63,589 nt of DNA from the NCBI GenBank assembly GCA_009780115.1, contig WRAQ01000014.1:1-63589 (forward strand), given 5' to 3'. The position numbers were made by a program, and so were the translations under genes. A model generated the notes under the pieces. It was not told where the DNA came from, searched no databases, and worked only from the letters and a program-made list of their open reading frames with translations. Source of the DNA: Lachnospiraceae bacterium (lineage in GTDB: Bacteria > Bacillota > Clostridia > Lachnospirales > Lachnospiraceae). Of this stretch, positions 17,595-26,816 are shown piece after piece. Position 1 is the first letter of the stretch. Each line of letters starts with the position of its first letter.

Positions 17595-18263
17595 TATAAC
17601 ACCTGTTATTTTATCCTCGCGGACTAACTCTTCGATTTGCGAAAGGGTCAAAGCATCCGCCGCCGTATATTCACCCGAGCGTGTCCGTTCAAGCGCCCCC
17701 ATCGCCCCGCCGCAACCTAACTTTTCACCGATATCAAAACAAAGGGTGCGGACATATGTACCTTTCGAGCAAACAAGGCGGAATTTAACTTCCGGTAAAG
17801 CAACTTCCAGGATTTCGATTTCCTTTATCTCAACCAAACGGGGTTTTCGCTCTATTTCTTTTCCGGCGCGGGCCAGCTCATAAAGTTTTTTTCCATTTAC
17901 TTTTACTGCCGAATACATCGGCGGAATTTGCGGATAGCTGCCAAGATATGACAAAATCGCCGCCCGGACCTCGCTTTCACTCGCCGTTACTGCCTTTTCA
18001 CTAAGTACTTTTCCGGTTAAATCCTGGGTATCGGTAGTAAGGCCAAGGCGTAAAACGGCAACATATTCTTTATCCTTGTCCGTCAAAACCATACTTAATT
18101 TCGTTGCACTGCCAAGGCAAATGGGAAGGACCCCTACCGCCCCTGGGTCAAGGGTTCCGGTATGGCCAATTTTTTTTTGCTTTAAAATACCGCGCAGTTT
18201 TGCCACCACATCATGGGAGGTAAAACCGGCTTCTTTGTAAACATTAAGGATTCCGTTATACAT
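17568..18263 (-). CDS. truB: tRNA pseudouridine-55 synthase, short form
   Basis: Makes the T-loop pseudouridine of tRNAs. The catalytic domain is complete: catalytic Asp in HTGTLDPGAVGVLP near residue 40, the KxxxVLxLG-like KEYVAVLRLG, and the late RLVCSKGTYVRTL motif. At 231 aa it is about 70-80 residues shorter than typical TruB and lacks the usual C-terminal PUA-like region. It ends in residues coded by the family C repeat, suggesting the tail was lost or replaced. ATG at 18263 overlaps nrnA by 8 bp. Confidence 0.94.
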   Translation of the reverse strand: MYNGILNVYKEAGFTSHDVVAKLRGILKQKKIGHTGTLDPGAVGVLPICLGSATKLSMVLTDKDKEYVAVLRLGLTTDTQDLTGKVLSEKAVTASESEVRAAILSYLGSYPQIPPMYSAVKVNGKKLYELARAGKEIERKPRLVEIKEIEILEVALPEVKFRLVCSKGTYVRTLCFDIGEKLGCGGAMGALERTRSGEYTAADALTLSQIEELVREDKITGVIMKDKSFKS

Positions 18264-19215
18264 TTTCCTTTAATTGCTCCTCAATATGGTAGGATAAATT
18301 GTTGGTAACATCGTGAAAAGTACCCTTCATCGTCACCCCGGCTGCCCTGACATGGCCGCCGCCGCCGAAATACCGGGCTACTTTGCTGACATCGACAAAA
18401 CTTTTTGAACGCAAACTGACTTTGTACTCAAGATTTTTGGTCTGGTGCATAAAGATAGCACACTCGACCCCTTTCGTAATCAAAAGTTGATTGACAATTC
18501 CCTCAAGGTCACCGGCACCGACCCCATAAAAATCAAAAGAATCCCTATCTAAACGGCTGACGATACAACGCCCGTCCATAAAGATAATACTTTCCAATAA
18601 TGCCCGGCCTAGAATTTGGTTTTGGAGATAAGATTTTTCATAATATGTATCATTGATTAATTTCGTGAAATCGAAACCATAAGCCATCAACTTCCCGGCA
18701 ATTTCCAAAGTCTGTGATGTCGTTCCGGCAAAGCGGAATATGCCGGTATCATGAATGATGCCTAGATAAAGGGCTTTGGCGATATCTTCATCAAGGCCTT
18801 CCGGATATTCAAACAACGTATAAACCACTTCGCATGTTGAGTTGATTTCCGGGAAAATAATATTTATGTCGCCGCTGCCGGTATTACTGACATGGTGGTC
18901 AATATTGATTTTTTTTTCCGCCCGTTCAAAAAGTTTTTCGGCTTTACCAAGCCGGTCTTTTCCGGTATCAAGGGCAAAAAAAACGTCATAAGAATCGATA
19001 TCCGTTTGAAAATTATTATTAACTTCTTCATAACCTGCAAGGCATGAAAAAATTGCCGGAAGCGGTTCAAGAAAAATGTGAACCATCACTTCAGGCAGGT
19101 ATTTTTTCAAATACAAATAAAGCCCAAGGGCGGCGCCGACACAATCACCGTCCGGCCGCGTATGGCCGCTGATTCCAATTGTTTTTGCATCTTTAACTAA
19201 TTCCAGTATCTTCAT
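18256..19215 (-). CDS. nrnA: DHH-family nanoRNase/pAp phosphatase
   Basis: Degrades very short oligoribonucleotides and/or 3'-phosphoadenosine 5'-phosphate. DHH-domain motifs are HTRPDGDCVGAALGL near the N-terminus, ALDTGKDRLG, and the INIDHHVSN signature; the DHHA1 domain ends with YFGGGGHVRAAG. The chosen ATG at 19215 gives 319 aa; an upstream TTG start at 19236 is possible. It overlaps rbfA by about 23 bp. The rbfA-nrnA-truB-ribF order is common in Firmicutes. Confidence 0.94.
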   Translation of the reverse strand: MKILELVKDAKTIGISGHTRPDGDCVGAALGLYLYLKKYLPEVMVHIFLEPLPAIFSCLAGYEEVNNNFQTDIDSYDVFFALDTGKDRLGKAEKLFERAEKKINIDHHVSNTGSGDINIIFPEINSTCEVVYTLFEYPEGLDEDIAKALYLGIIHDTGIFRFAGTTSQTLEIAGKLMAYGFDFTKLINDTYYEKSYLQNQILGRALLESIIFMDGRCIVSRLDRDSFDFYGVGAGDLEGIVNQLLITKGVECAIFMHQTKNLEYKVSLRSKSFVDVSKVARYFGGGGHVRAAGVTMKGTFHDVTNNLSYHIEEQLKENV

Positions 19216-19567
19216 CGGTTTTTCTTGTTTCTTCAATCAATTTTGACATTTTTGCCCCATATTCGATTGATTGGTCGAGGACAAAATTTATATCGGGGGT
19301 ATTACGCATATTAAGCGTATGTGCGAGTTGGCTTTTGATAAAACCAACCGCACTTTTTAAGCCTGCTAACGTATCAGCTTTAACTTTTTCATCACCAAGC
19401 ACGCTAATCCAGGCTTTACAATTTTTCAAATCCGGCGAAACTTCGACTGCCGTTACACTGGTTAGCGGGTCAACCCGCGGGTCTTTTATGTCACCGTGAA
19501 TAATCTCGGCTAAAGCACGCTGAACCTCAACATTCCGGCGCGACATTTTGTAATTGGGTTTCTTCAT
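19193..19567 (-). CDS. rbfA: 30S ribosome-binding factor RbfA
   Basis: Late 16S maturation factor. The 124-aa protein has the family's KH-like fold motifs RRNVEVQRALAEIIHGDIKDPRV and LTSVTAVEVSPDLKNCKAW, ending NTPDINFVLDQSIEYGAKM. It follows infB after a 180-bp hairpin-rich spacer. Confidence 0.95.
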   Translation of the reverse strand: MKKPNYKMSRRNVEVQRALAEIIHGDIKDPRVDPLTSVTAVEVSPDLKNCKAWISVLGDEKVKADTLAGLKSAVGFIKSQLAHTLNMRNTPDINFVLDQSIEYGAKMSKLIEETRKTDEDTGIS

Positions 19568-19590
19568 CTAATTAAGCCTTTCAACAACTT

Positions 19591-19752
19591 GCAAGAATGA
19601 CCAAAGGTCATTCTTGACCGATAAAGGGCGCCCGCTTGCGGACTAGTACATCTTTGTAACTGAAGTTTTAGATTTTCTTAGCGGCACTATGCCGCTCTAG
19701 AAAATCTCTTCAGTTTGGGCCTTTGCCCGAAGCCTTAAATGTACTCTTTATC
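19591..19752. repeat. Multi-hairpin intergenic region between infB and rbfA, including family B copy B1
   Basis: A perfect 11-bp stem (CAAGAATGACC AAA GGTCATTCTTG) is followed by a nested structure. Outer GATAAAG pairs with CTTTATC, which overlaps the infB stop, and GTACAT pairs with ATGTAC. Inside these lie CCGC TT GCGG, family B hairpin B1 (19660-19713: CTGAAG..CTTCAG around AGATTTTCT..AGAAAATCT and AGCGGCA CTA TGCCGCT) and GGGC CTTT GCCC. In the mRNA this would fold as a multi-branched structure. Confidence 0.8.
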
Positions 19753-22700
19753 TTGGTACCTCAACCATAATATATGCTTCAACGATATCAAATTCCTGTA
19801 CTTGGTCAAATCCGGCAAAAACTAAACCACATTCATAACCGGCCCGGACTTCTTTGACATCATCTTTAAAACGCTTAAGTGAAGCTAACTCACCCTCAAA
19901 TACTTGTTCACCCCCACGGTTAATCCGGACTTTGCAATTGCGGACAAAATGGCCGTCAAGAACATATGAACCGGAAATATTACCAAGCGCAGAAGCCCGG
20001 AATATCTGACGGATTTCAGCATGGCCGATAACTTTTTCTTCAAAGACCGGGTCAAGCATCCCTTTCATTGCTGCTTCAATATCCTCAATCGCCTGATAAA
20101 TTACTTTGTAAAGGCGGATATCAACACCTTCCCGTTCGGCACTTGCTTTCGCCGTCACATCAGGGCGGACATTAAAGCCGATGATGATTGCTGATGAAGT
20201 GCTTGCCAGGGAAACGTCGGATTCATTGATCGCCCCAACCCCGCCATGAATACATTTCACAACAACTTCTTCATTTGATAATTTAAGCAAACTCTGTTTA
20301 ACTGCTTCAACACTACCTTGAACGTCAGCTTTGACAATGATATTCAGTTCTTTAAGGTTTCCGGCCTGAATCTTCGTAAAGAGGTCATCAAGCGACATCT
20401 TTGCTTTAGTATCGTCAAGCATCCGGACTTTATTCTGGGAATGATAAGTATCAGCATAGTTTTTTGCTACCTTGTCAGTTTCATGGGAGATGAAAATTTC
20501 ACCGGCACTGGGAACGTCGGATAAACCCAGGATTTCGACCGGCATCGACGGGTACGCATGTTTGACCCGGCGGCCTTTATCATCAATCATCGCCCGGACT
20601 TTACCATGGCAGGCCCCGGCGGAAATAAAGTCGCCAACATTAAGGGTCCCTTTTTGCACCAGAACAGTCGCAACCGGGCCGCGCCCTTTATCGAGCTCCG
20701 CTTCAATAACCATACCCCTGGCCTGACGGTTGGAATTGGCTTTCAGCTCCAGAATATCGGAAGTTATAATAATCGTATCTAATAGATTTCTTATTCCCTC
20801 ACCGGTTTTGGCCGAAACCGGGACAAATTCGGTTGAACCGCCCCAATCAGCAGGTATCAGTTCAAATTCAGTCATTTCTTGTTTGACCCGGTCCATATTG
20901 GCACTTGGTTTATCAATCTTATTAATCGCAACGATGATTTCAATCCCGGCGGCCCTTGCGTGGCTGATTGCTTCTTTTGTTTGCGGCATTACGCCATCAT
21001 CGGCAGCAACAACAAGAATCGCAATATCAGTCGCAGTTGCCCCCCGCATCCTCATTGCCGTAAACGCTTCATGGCCGGGAGTATCCAGGAAAGTAATTGA
21101 CTGGCCGTCTATTTCCACCGTATAAGCACCGATATGCTGGGTGATTCCGCCGGATTCTTTGTCGGTTACGCTGGTTTCGCGGATTGCATCAAGCAAAGAA
21201 GTCTTACCATGGTCAACGTGTCCCATAACACAGATAACCGGCGGGCGTTTGACCATTTCGGTGTCATCCTCATCATCTTCTTTTAACAATTCTACGATAA
21301 TATCAATCTTTACTTCCGGTTCGCAGATAATCTCATATTCAATTGCAATATTCTCTGCTTCCTCATAAGATATTTCTGTATTTACATTAACAATCTGACC
21401 CTTTAAAAATAGCTTTTTAATAATTACCGAGGGCTGGATTTTCATTTTGTCGGCTAATTCTTTGATCGTGATAATTTCATCAACCGTAATTACTTTTATT
21501 TGCTCCATAGCTGCTTCTTTGGCTTTTTCCGGGCGGATAAAAGCACCAACCCGCCTTTGCCTTGTATTAGCGAGGGCATCTTCATCAACAAAACGGAACT
21601 CTTTTTTGCTCCGGCGGTCACGTTCGGCCGCTTGCTGCCTTTTGTTATCCAGATGTTTGTTTCCTTCACCGGGGCGGCCGGTAGAACGGTTAGGTCCGCC
21701 GGGGCGGTTCGGCCCGCCGGGACGTCCACCAGGACGGCTTGGTCCGCCGGGGCGGCCGCCTTCCGGACGTGCAAAACGGGAATCGGACCGTTCCGGGGCT
21801 CTGGCAGGGCGGGTATCACCGGCACCGGCAGGACGGTTCCCGCCGGCAAAAGCAGGGCGGCGGTCACTGGAATAATTACCTGAACCGGTACGGGCCGGGC
21901 GGTCACCCGGGGCCCCGGTATTACGAGGCGGATAAGGGCGGTCGCCGCTACGGGGCGGCCTTGCGTTGCGGTCGCCGGAAGCAGCAGGGCGGTCATCACG
22001 TCTCGGCCCGCCGAAAGCGGGACGGTCATCACGCCTTGGCCCGCCATAAGCGGGACGGTCATCACGTCTTGGCATACCGGAAGCAGGGCGGTTATCACGC
22101 CTTGGCGCACCGGAAGCGGGACGGTCGTCACGCCTTTGGGTACCGGAAGCCGGGCGCTCATCGTTTTTATATACATTATCGCGCGGCACTTCATTATTTG
22201 ATGCTGCTTTTATTGCTGATTTATCATCGGTTTGAACGGGAGGGACAAAAGTTTCATTGTCCTTTGCTTCAACCGGAATTGTTACATTTTCAACTTCCTT
22301 ATATTCAGGCTGCGGCCGCCGTTTCGGCGGGGCCGGTTTCCGTTCCAGCTGCATGCTTTCCGGCATCGTCGGAGCGGTCAAAGGCCGGATAATTTTGTGC
22401 GGTGTTTCCCTTCCGCCGCCACCACCGGGCCGGGTCCCGCTTCGTTGCTGATACCCTTGATTATGGTTGCCGCTACTGCGGGGGCGATTACCACCGCCGG
22501 AGTTTTCCGGATTCAAGTTGATAATAATTTTTTTCTTTTTACGCGGTTCTTCAGCCGCCGGAGCTGCTTTTGTCGTGACTTTTGCCGGTTCGGGGGGCGC
22601 GAACCCTTTCCGTACTAAAGCAACGGCATCTTCTTCAAGGGAACTGTTAGCCGCTTTTGCTTCAATACCTTTATCATTTAAGAAAGTAATTATGTCCTTA

Positions 22701-22768
22701 CTTTTCAAATCAAGGCCCTTACTTTCGTTCAGTTCCTTGGCTAAGTCACTTACTTTGATTTTCGCCAT
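19748..22768 (-). CDS. infB: Translation initiation factor IF-2
   Basis: GTPase that delivers initiator tRNA to the 30S subunit. The protein is 1006 aa, long for the family because of an Arg/Pro/Gly/Asp-rich linker (about 95-400) after a first IF2_N domain. In this linker an 11-residue unit of the type [11 protein letters not shown] is repeated about five times. The conserved C-terminal part has G1 GHVDHGKT near residue 515, G3 DTPGH and G4 NKID, then domains II-IV ending in VEVPR. It lies between ylxQ and rbfA. Confidence 0.97.
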   Translation of the reverse strand: MAKIKVSDLAKELNESKGLDLKSKDIITFLNDKGIEAKAANSSLEEDAVALVRKGFAPPEPAKVTTKAAPAAEEPRKKKKIIINLNPENSGGGNRPRSSGNHNQGYQQRSGTRPGGGGGRETPHKIIRPLTAPTMPESMQLERKPAPPKRRPQPEYKEVENVTIPVEAKDNETFVPPVQTDDKSAIKAASNNEVPRDNVYKNDERPASGTQRRDDRPASGAPRRDNRPASGMPRRDDRPAYGGPRRDDRPAFGGPRRDDRPAASGDRNARPPRSGDRPYPPRNTGAPGDRPARTGSGNYSSDRRPAFAGGNRPAGAGDTRPARAPERSDSRFARPEGGRPGGPSRPGGRPGGPNRPGGPNRSTGRPGEGNKHLDNKRQQAAERDRRSKKEFRFVDEDALANTRQRRVGAFIRPEKAKEAAMEQIKVITVDEIITIKELADKMKIQPSVIIKKLFLKGQIVNVNTEISYEEAENIAIEYEIICEPEVKIDIIVELLKEDDEDDTEMVKRPPVICVMGHVDHGKTSLLDAIRETSVTDKESGGITQHIGAYTVEIDGQSITFLDTPGHEAFTAMRMRGATATDIAILVVAADDGVMPQTKEAISHARAAGIEIIVAINKIDKPSANMDRVKQEMTEFELIPADWGGSTEFVPVSAKTGEGIRNLLDTIIITSDILELKANSNRQARGMVIEAELDKGRGPVATVLVQKGTLNVGDFISAGACHGKVRAMIDDKGRRVKHAYPSMPVEILGLSDVPSAGEIFISHETDKVAKNYADTYHSQNKVRMLDDTKAKMSLDDLFTKIQAGNLKELNIIVKADVQGSVEAVKQSLLKLSNEEVVVKCIHGGVGAINESDVSLASTSSAIIIGFNVRPDVTAKASAEREGVDIRLYKVIYQAIEDIEAAMKGMLDPVFEEKVIGHAEIRQIFRASALGNISGSYVLDGHFVRNCKVRINRGGEQVFEGELASLKRFKDDVKEVRAGYECGLVFAGFDQVQEFDIVEAYIMVEVPR

Positions 22769-22833
22769 ATAATACTGTACTCCTTCCTATACTAAAGAAC
22801 TTGAGATTTTGCGCAAAAAGGCGCATCTATCAT

Positions 22834-23157
22834 TCAATCTAAAAGCTTTTTTAGTGATCCGGCAAAGCCGTTATCCGTTACCGCCAGCGTTACCCGGGCT
22901 TCCTTGCCCATCGCCTGCCCGATATTTTCGCTATTGCCGAATATATAATATGGAACTTGATAAAACTCACATTTATTACGAAATAATTTTTTCGTATTAT
23001 CAGAAGCATCCTCACTGACAATAACTAATCGTGCCGAGCCGTCTTTAACCGCTCTTTCAGCCATAAAACTGCCGCTGACAAGCTTCCGTGATTTCGTCAT
23101 CAAACCTAGCAAGTTATATATTTTCCGGTCATTAACTTTTTTCTCATCGGATTGCAT
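22834..23157 (-). CDS. ylxQ: L7Ae-family RNA-binding protein YlxQ
   Basis: Small K-turn-type RNA-binding protein of the L7Ae/L30e family (107 aa), encoded in the nusA-infB cluster of many Firmicutes. Visible family features are GLMTKSRKLVSGSFMAERAVKDG and VIVSEDASDNTKKLF. ATG at 23157 overlaps the ylxR 3' end by 14 bp. Its precise role is not established from sequence. Confidence 0.9.
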   Translation of the reverse strand: MQSDEKKVNDRKIYNLLGLMTKSRKLVSGSFMAERAVKDGSARLVIVSEDASDNTKKLFRNKCEFYQVPYYIFGNSENIGQAMGKEARVTLAVTDNGFAGSLKKLLD

Positions 23158-23416
23158 CAAACTCCTTTATCAAACTATCATAAACATCATCACTCACCCG
23201 CATTTTGAACGACCGCTCAAGGCCTTTATTCTTGCGGGCATTAATCAGACAACTGCTTTCTATACAAGTATAAGCGCCGCGCCCGTTTTCACGGCCGGTA
23301 ATATCAAGAAATATTTCACCGGTATTTTTCTTTAAAACCCGCAGCATTTCCTGCTTACTTTTCATCGCACCGCAACCGATGCATTGTCTTAACGGAGTTT
23401 TTTTGTTACTCTTCAT
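23144..23416 (-). CDS. ylxR: YlxR-family protein
   Basis: Small basic protein of the YlxR/DUF448 family (90 aa) with the signature RQCIGCGAMKSKQEMLRV and a central GRENGRGAYTC. The two N-terminal Cys and the later Cys residues match family members. ATG at 23416 is preferred to an upstream TTG; no clear ribosome-binding site. It is adjacent to nusA and ylxQ, the conserved order. Confidence 0.92.
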   Translation of the reverse strand: MKSNKKTPLRQCIGCGAMKSKQEMLRVLKKNTGEIFLDITGRENGRGAYTCIESSCLINARKNKGLERSFKMRVSDDVYDSLIKEFDAIR

Positions 23417-23455
23417 GGCAAACAACTCACAGCAACAAATGTGTATAATTTCTTG

Positions 23456-24676
23456 TTAAACTTCCTCTGTAATTTCCCCATCTTCCTCATAATCTCCGTC
23501 TTCATATTCACCCTCTCCGGCTTCCTCACTTGCTTCGCCGCCTTCTTCATACTCTTCGTATTCGTCATACTCGTCATATTCGTCGTATTCATCATACTCA
23601 TCGTATTCGTCAAGATAATCTTCATAACGGAAACCAGGGGCATCTTTTGCCTGGGTTTCGGATTTAATATCAATTTTGTACCCGGTTAAGCGCGCGGCCA
23701 GACGGGCATTTTGCCCTTCCTTACCAATTGCTAATGATAATTGATAATCCGGGACCACCACCTTTGCGGTTTTTTCATCAGGGTCGGCAAAAACAGCAAC
23801 TATTTTCGCCGGCGAAAGGGCATTCTGAATCAGGTTGCCGGGATTTTCATCCCAGTTAACGATATCGATTTTTTCACCGCGCAGTTCATCAACTACCGAG
23901 CTGACACGGGTCCCGTTAAGGCCAACACAAGCGCCAACTGCATCAACATGTTCATTGTGCGACCAAACCGCCATCTTTGTCCGGCTTCCGGCCTCACGGG
24001 CAATACTCTTAATCTCAACCGTACCGTCCTTTATTTCGGTAACTTCTGACTCAAACAGCCGTTTGACCAGCTCCGGATGTGTCCGGCTTACCAGGATACG
24101 CGGGCCCTTAGAAGTATTTTTTACTTCTAATACAAAAACCTTAACGCGGTCTTGAATACGGAAATGTTCGTTCCTTACCTGCTCATTTTCATTTAAAAGG
24201 GCATCGGTTTTGCCAAGGTTGACACTAATGTTCCGGCCGATAAAACGCTGAACAATTCCGGTAACTACATCTCTTTCTTTACCCGCAAACTGATTAAAAA
24301 TAACGCTTCTTTCTTCTTCACGGATTTTCTGTAAAATGACATTTTTTGCATTTTGGGTGGCTATCCGGCCAAATTCTTTGGATTTTATCTCAAAATCAAC
24401 CATTTTCCCGATTTCAGCTTCGGAATCGACTGATAAAGCATCTTCTAAACTAATTTGCAGAGCTTTGTCCTCTACCTCTTCTACGACTTCTTTTTCTGCG
24501 AAAACAAGATATTCGCAGGTCTCACGATCTATTTCTACTTTGATATTTTCTGATTTGCCAAAGTGGTTTTTACATGCGGTAATTAGTGAATTTTCAATCG
24601 CTTCGAAAATTGTTTCTCTGCTGATTTCTTTTTCCCTTTCCAAAATCTCCAGGGCATCTAATAATTCTTTGTTCAT
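23456..24676 (-). CDS. nusA: Transcription termination/antitermination factor NusA
   Basis: RNA-polymerase-associated factor that promotes pausing and intrinsic termination. The 406-aa protein has an N-terminal RNAP-binding domain (1-125), S1 (about 130-200) and two KH domains (about 205-345, with GLNGTRV and SLAIGKEGQNARLAARL). It ends in an acidic tail where Asp-Glu-Tyr is repeated about seven times. The tail is encoded by a slippage-prone GAY/GAR repeat at about 23535-23615. It sits between rimP and ylxR. Confidence 0.97.
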   Translation of the reverse strand: MNKELLDALEILEREKEISRETIFEAIENSLITACKNHFGKSENIKVEIDRETCEYLVFAEKEVVEEVEDKALQISLEDALSVDSEAEIGKMVDFEIKSKEFGRIATQNAKNVILQKIREEERSVIFNQFAGKERDVVTGIVQRFIGRNISVNLGKTDALLNENEQVRNEHFRIQDRVKVFVLEVKNTSKGPRILVSRTHPELVKRLFESEVTEIKDGTVEIKSIAREAGSRTKMAVWSHNEHVDAVGACVGLNGTRVSSVVDELRGEKIDIVNWDENPGNLIQNALSPAKIVAVFADPDEKTAKVVVPDYQLSLAIGKEGQNARLAARLTGYKIDIKSETQAKDAPGFRYEDYLDEYDEYDEYDEYDEYDEYEEYEEGGEASEEAGEGEYEDGDYEEDGEITEEV

Positions 24677-24801
24677 TTCCTTTCCTCCTGATCAGGTAAA
24701 TGTATTTAATATAATGCAGTTAGGTAAACCATTTCATTTAAGGAGAATGCTAAACTTAACGCAGCTTAATGCACATTCTCTTATAACTGATGCGCCGGGC
24801 A

Positions 24802-25302
24802 TCAGTTTTTAAATTCAAATTTCAATCTAACCGTTGCTATATCGCCCCGGTTGAAAATCATTTCCTTGTCCTCAATTTCATTATCTTCAGTTTCGATAAT
24901 TATTTTTTCACTGTCAAAACTTTTAAGGGTTCCGCTAAATTCTTTAGCCGGTTTTAATCCTGAAACCGCAAGCGGCTTATAAGTTTTAATCTCGACTTCT
25001 TCACCGATACTTTTCTTAAGATGCTTATCTTTCTTGAGCTGACGTCCCAGCCCGGGGCTGGAGACCTCAAGGATATAAGCATCGGCAATAAAATCATTTT
25101 CATCCAATATATCGGAAAGCGCACGGCTCACCGCTTCACAATCATTGATGCTAACGCCGCCCTCTTTGTCAATATAAGCGCGCAATATATAGTCACTGCC
25201 TTCTTTTAGATATTCAACATCATAAATCGTGACATTGAACTTCGCGGCAATCGGTTCTAATAAAGATTCGGTTTTTGCTTCATAATCAGCGGTTCGTGAC
25301 AT
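24802..25302 (-). CDS. rimP: Ribosome maturation factor RimP
   Basis: Needed for 30S subunit assembly. The 166-aa product from ATG 25302 (MSRTADYEAK) shows LLEPIAAKFNVTIYDVEYLKEG, GVSINDCEAVSRALSDILDE and YILEVSSPGLGRQLKKDKH. The open frame continues 57 codons upstream through hairpin-rich leader sequence; that extension is not protein-like. A 125-bp spacer with two hairpins separates it from nusA. Confidence 0.95.
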   Translation of the reverse strand: MSRTADYEAKTESLLEPIAAKFNVTIYDVEYLKEGSDYILRAYIDKEGGVSINDCEAVSRALSDILDENDFIADAYILEVSSPGLGRQLKKDKHLKKSIGEEVEIKTYKPLAVSGLKPAKEFSGTLKSFDSEKIIIETEDNEIEDKEMIFNRGDIATVRLKFEFKN

Positions 25303-25335
25303 AATAACACTGCTTGTTACTTTCAGCAACAATGA

Positions 25336-25369
25336 TGCACACAAATCGCATAGAACGCGATTTGGCGCT
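25336..25369. repeat. Family D palindromic repeat, intergenic copy
   Basis: TGCACACAAATCGC, a 7-base loop, then GCGATTTGGCGCT. It lies in the rimP leader. Homologous copies are at 459-506 (inside deoB) and 52148-52181. A further hairpin TTTTGCGC..GCGCAAAA follows at about 25384-25406. Confidence 0.7.
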
Positions 25370-25449
25370 TTCACAACTCGGGATTTTGCGCAAAATACGC
25401 GCAAAACACCTCGCGGAATAGTAGCTGTTAATAGTAACCCTGCTTCCCT

Positions 25450-25476
25450 AAAAAAGTGAGCCGGTTGGCTCACTTT
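25450..25476 (-). terminator. Leader terminator (attenuator) of the rimP-nusA-infB operon
   Basis: On the minus strand GTGAGCC AACC GGCTCAC is followed by six U residues. It lies about 20-45 nt downstream of the predicted rimP transcription start and about 150 nt before the rimP start codon. No minus-strand gene lies upstream, so it can only act on leader transcription. In Bacillus subtilis nusA is known to be autoregulated by NusA-stimulated termination in its 5' UTR. Confidence 0.75.
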
Positions 25477-25502
25477 CTAATGTCTAACTCTAATTCTATT
25501 GT

Positions 25503-25531
25503 ATACTACTACATAAATGTACTAAATGCAA
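25503..25531 (-). promoter_or_regulatory. Probable promoter of rimP-nusA-infB
   Basis: Minus-strand TTGCAT (25531-25526) and TAGTAT (25508-25503) with a 17-bp spacer; an overlapping TATACA is slightly downstream. The 482-bp gap between rimP and the divergent KASIII gene holds only this promoter, the leader terminator, the family D repeat and the forward promoter. Confidence 0.5.
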
Positions 25532-25613
25532 GTGTTTTTGGAAATTTTGTGTAAATTGAAATTATTTTCCATTCTTAGGCGAGATATTTTTTAGAATATT
25601 TTTCCATTTTTTA

Positions 25614-25642
25614 TTGTTAAAATCAAACTACTATTGTATAAT
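25614..25642 (+). promoter_or_regulatory. Probable promoter of the KASIII-chemoreceptor operon
   Basis: TTGTTA (25614-25619), 17-bp spacer, TATAAT (25637-25642). The predicted 5' UTR is about 135 nt and ends with AGAGGTGG upstream of the ATG at 25785. Confidence 0.65.
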
Positions 25643-25784
25643 TGATTATATCAATCATTCTATCATTCATCTTTTAATTCTGTACTATCTAAACAGAGGG
25701 ATTTAAGGGTTATTTGACACGGGGGACGGGGATTGAATCAGTCATTTAGAATTTCTACCAAAACAAAAGAAGAGGTGGCTTTTT

Positions 25785-26786
25785 ATGGTACAAAATGTGA
25801 TTATGAAGGGAACCGGGGTCTATCTTCCCAAAAACAAAATTTATAATGATTATTTCGTGGACCATTTTGAAAAAATGGGAAAAAATGTAGAAGGGATTAT
25901 GAAGCATTTAGTAAGGCGAAAGCGCTATTTTGCCGGAAAGGGGGAAACATCTCTGACAATGGCCCATCAGGCGGCGAATGATGTATTAAAGAAACTTAAT
26001 ATGAAAGCGGAAGAACTTGACATGATTGTTTTTGTTTCAGATACGCCTGAATATACATCCCCGACTAATGCTTTAAAGCTTAACGGGATGCTAGGGGCGG
26101 TTAATGCCCATACTGTTTTAGATATGAATTGCAACTGTATCGGCATGCTGATGGCTCTGGATTTAGTAACTAACTATGCTAAAGTAAAAACCAGTATTAA
26201 AAAGATTTTAATTGTTGGAAGTATGCACGTCAGCTCCATTCTTGACAAAATGGATTCGGTAGTTTTCCCGAATTTCGGCGACAGTTCCGTCGCCGTTATT
26301 CTAGAAAATGTTTGCGAAGAAAAAAAGAGAGGTTTTATCGACTCAACAGTTTTTACTGATTCCAGCTTTAATGAAACAATTCAAATGCCGTCCGCCGGAC
26401 ATGCCAAATTAGCTTTAGAGGATGATGTCGAAGAAAGGGACCGGAAATTAGAATGGAACCCTTTTGATTTTGGTTTTTTGTCTGACAAATGGCATGATAT
26501 TATTAAAAGACTATTAAAAAGAAACAATTTAGACCCAAACCAAATCGACCATTATATTTTTTCACAGTTTTCTGACCCGGATAATATGAAAACATTGGAA
26601 AAACTCGGGGTTGGTGAAGATAAATATTTTTATGTCGGGATGGAATATGGCTATACCGGGGTTACAAGTCCGATTCTTGCTTTGAACAGAATGTGGGGAA
26701 CGATAATGCCCAAAGATAAATACATAATATTTTGCTCGGTTGCCGCCGGTTATTCAATGGAAGCATTATTGTACAAGGTGGTATAA
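25785..26786 (+). CDS. KASIII (FabH-like) thiolase-fold protein with altered active site
   Basis: Protein of 333 aa with the overall ketoacyl-ACP synthase III layout. Cys118 in DMNCNCIGM is at the position of the FabH nucleophile. The usual catalytic His of the HQAN motif is replaced: the aligned segment reads DHYIFSQFSDPDN, with Ser260 in its place. The Asn of the YGNTSAAS motif is replaced in EYGYTGVTS (Tyr290). Decarboxylative condensation as in FabH is therefore doubtful; acyl transfer or another Claisen-type reaction is possible. It is not in a fatty-acid operon and is followed 30 bp later by a chemoreceptor gene. The pair is one of only two plus-strand units here. Confidence 0.85.
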   Translation: MVQNVIMKGTGVYLPKNKIYNDYFVDHFEKMGKNVEGIMKHLVRRKRYFAGKGETSLTMAHQAANDVLKKLNMKAEELDMIVFVSDTPEYTSPTNALKLNGMLGAVNAHTVLDMNCNCIGMLMALDLVTNYAKVKTSIKKILIVGSMHVSSILDKMDSVVFPNFGDSSVAVILENVCEEKKRGFIDSTVFTDSSFNETIQMPSAGHAKLALEDDVEERDRKLEWNPFDFGFLSDKWHDIIKRLLKRNNLDPNQIDHYIFSQFSDPDNMKTLEKLGVGEDKYFYVGMEYGYTGVTSPILALNRMWGTIMPKDKYIIFCSVAAGYSMEALLYKVV

Positions 26787-26816
26787 ATATTAATAAGGAA
26801 AGGTAAAGGTAAGAAA

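Noticed and set aside
21496-22194. Overlapping 232-codon frame in another frame of infB
   Set aside because: It arises from the Arg/Pro/Gly-rich linker of IF-2, has biased composition and no ribosome-binding site; the infB frame is clearly the real one.
25303-25473. 57-codon N-terminal extension of RimP
   Set aside because: The DNA is the hairpin-rich leader, and the homologous protein starts at ATG 25302.
25560-25784. tRNA or riboswitch in the divergent intergenic region
   Set aside because: The region is AT-rich; no cloverleaf, TPsiC-like arm or known aptamer core was recognised there or in other gaps.
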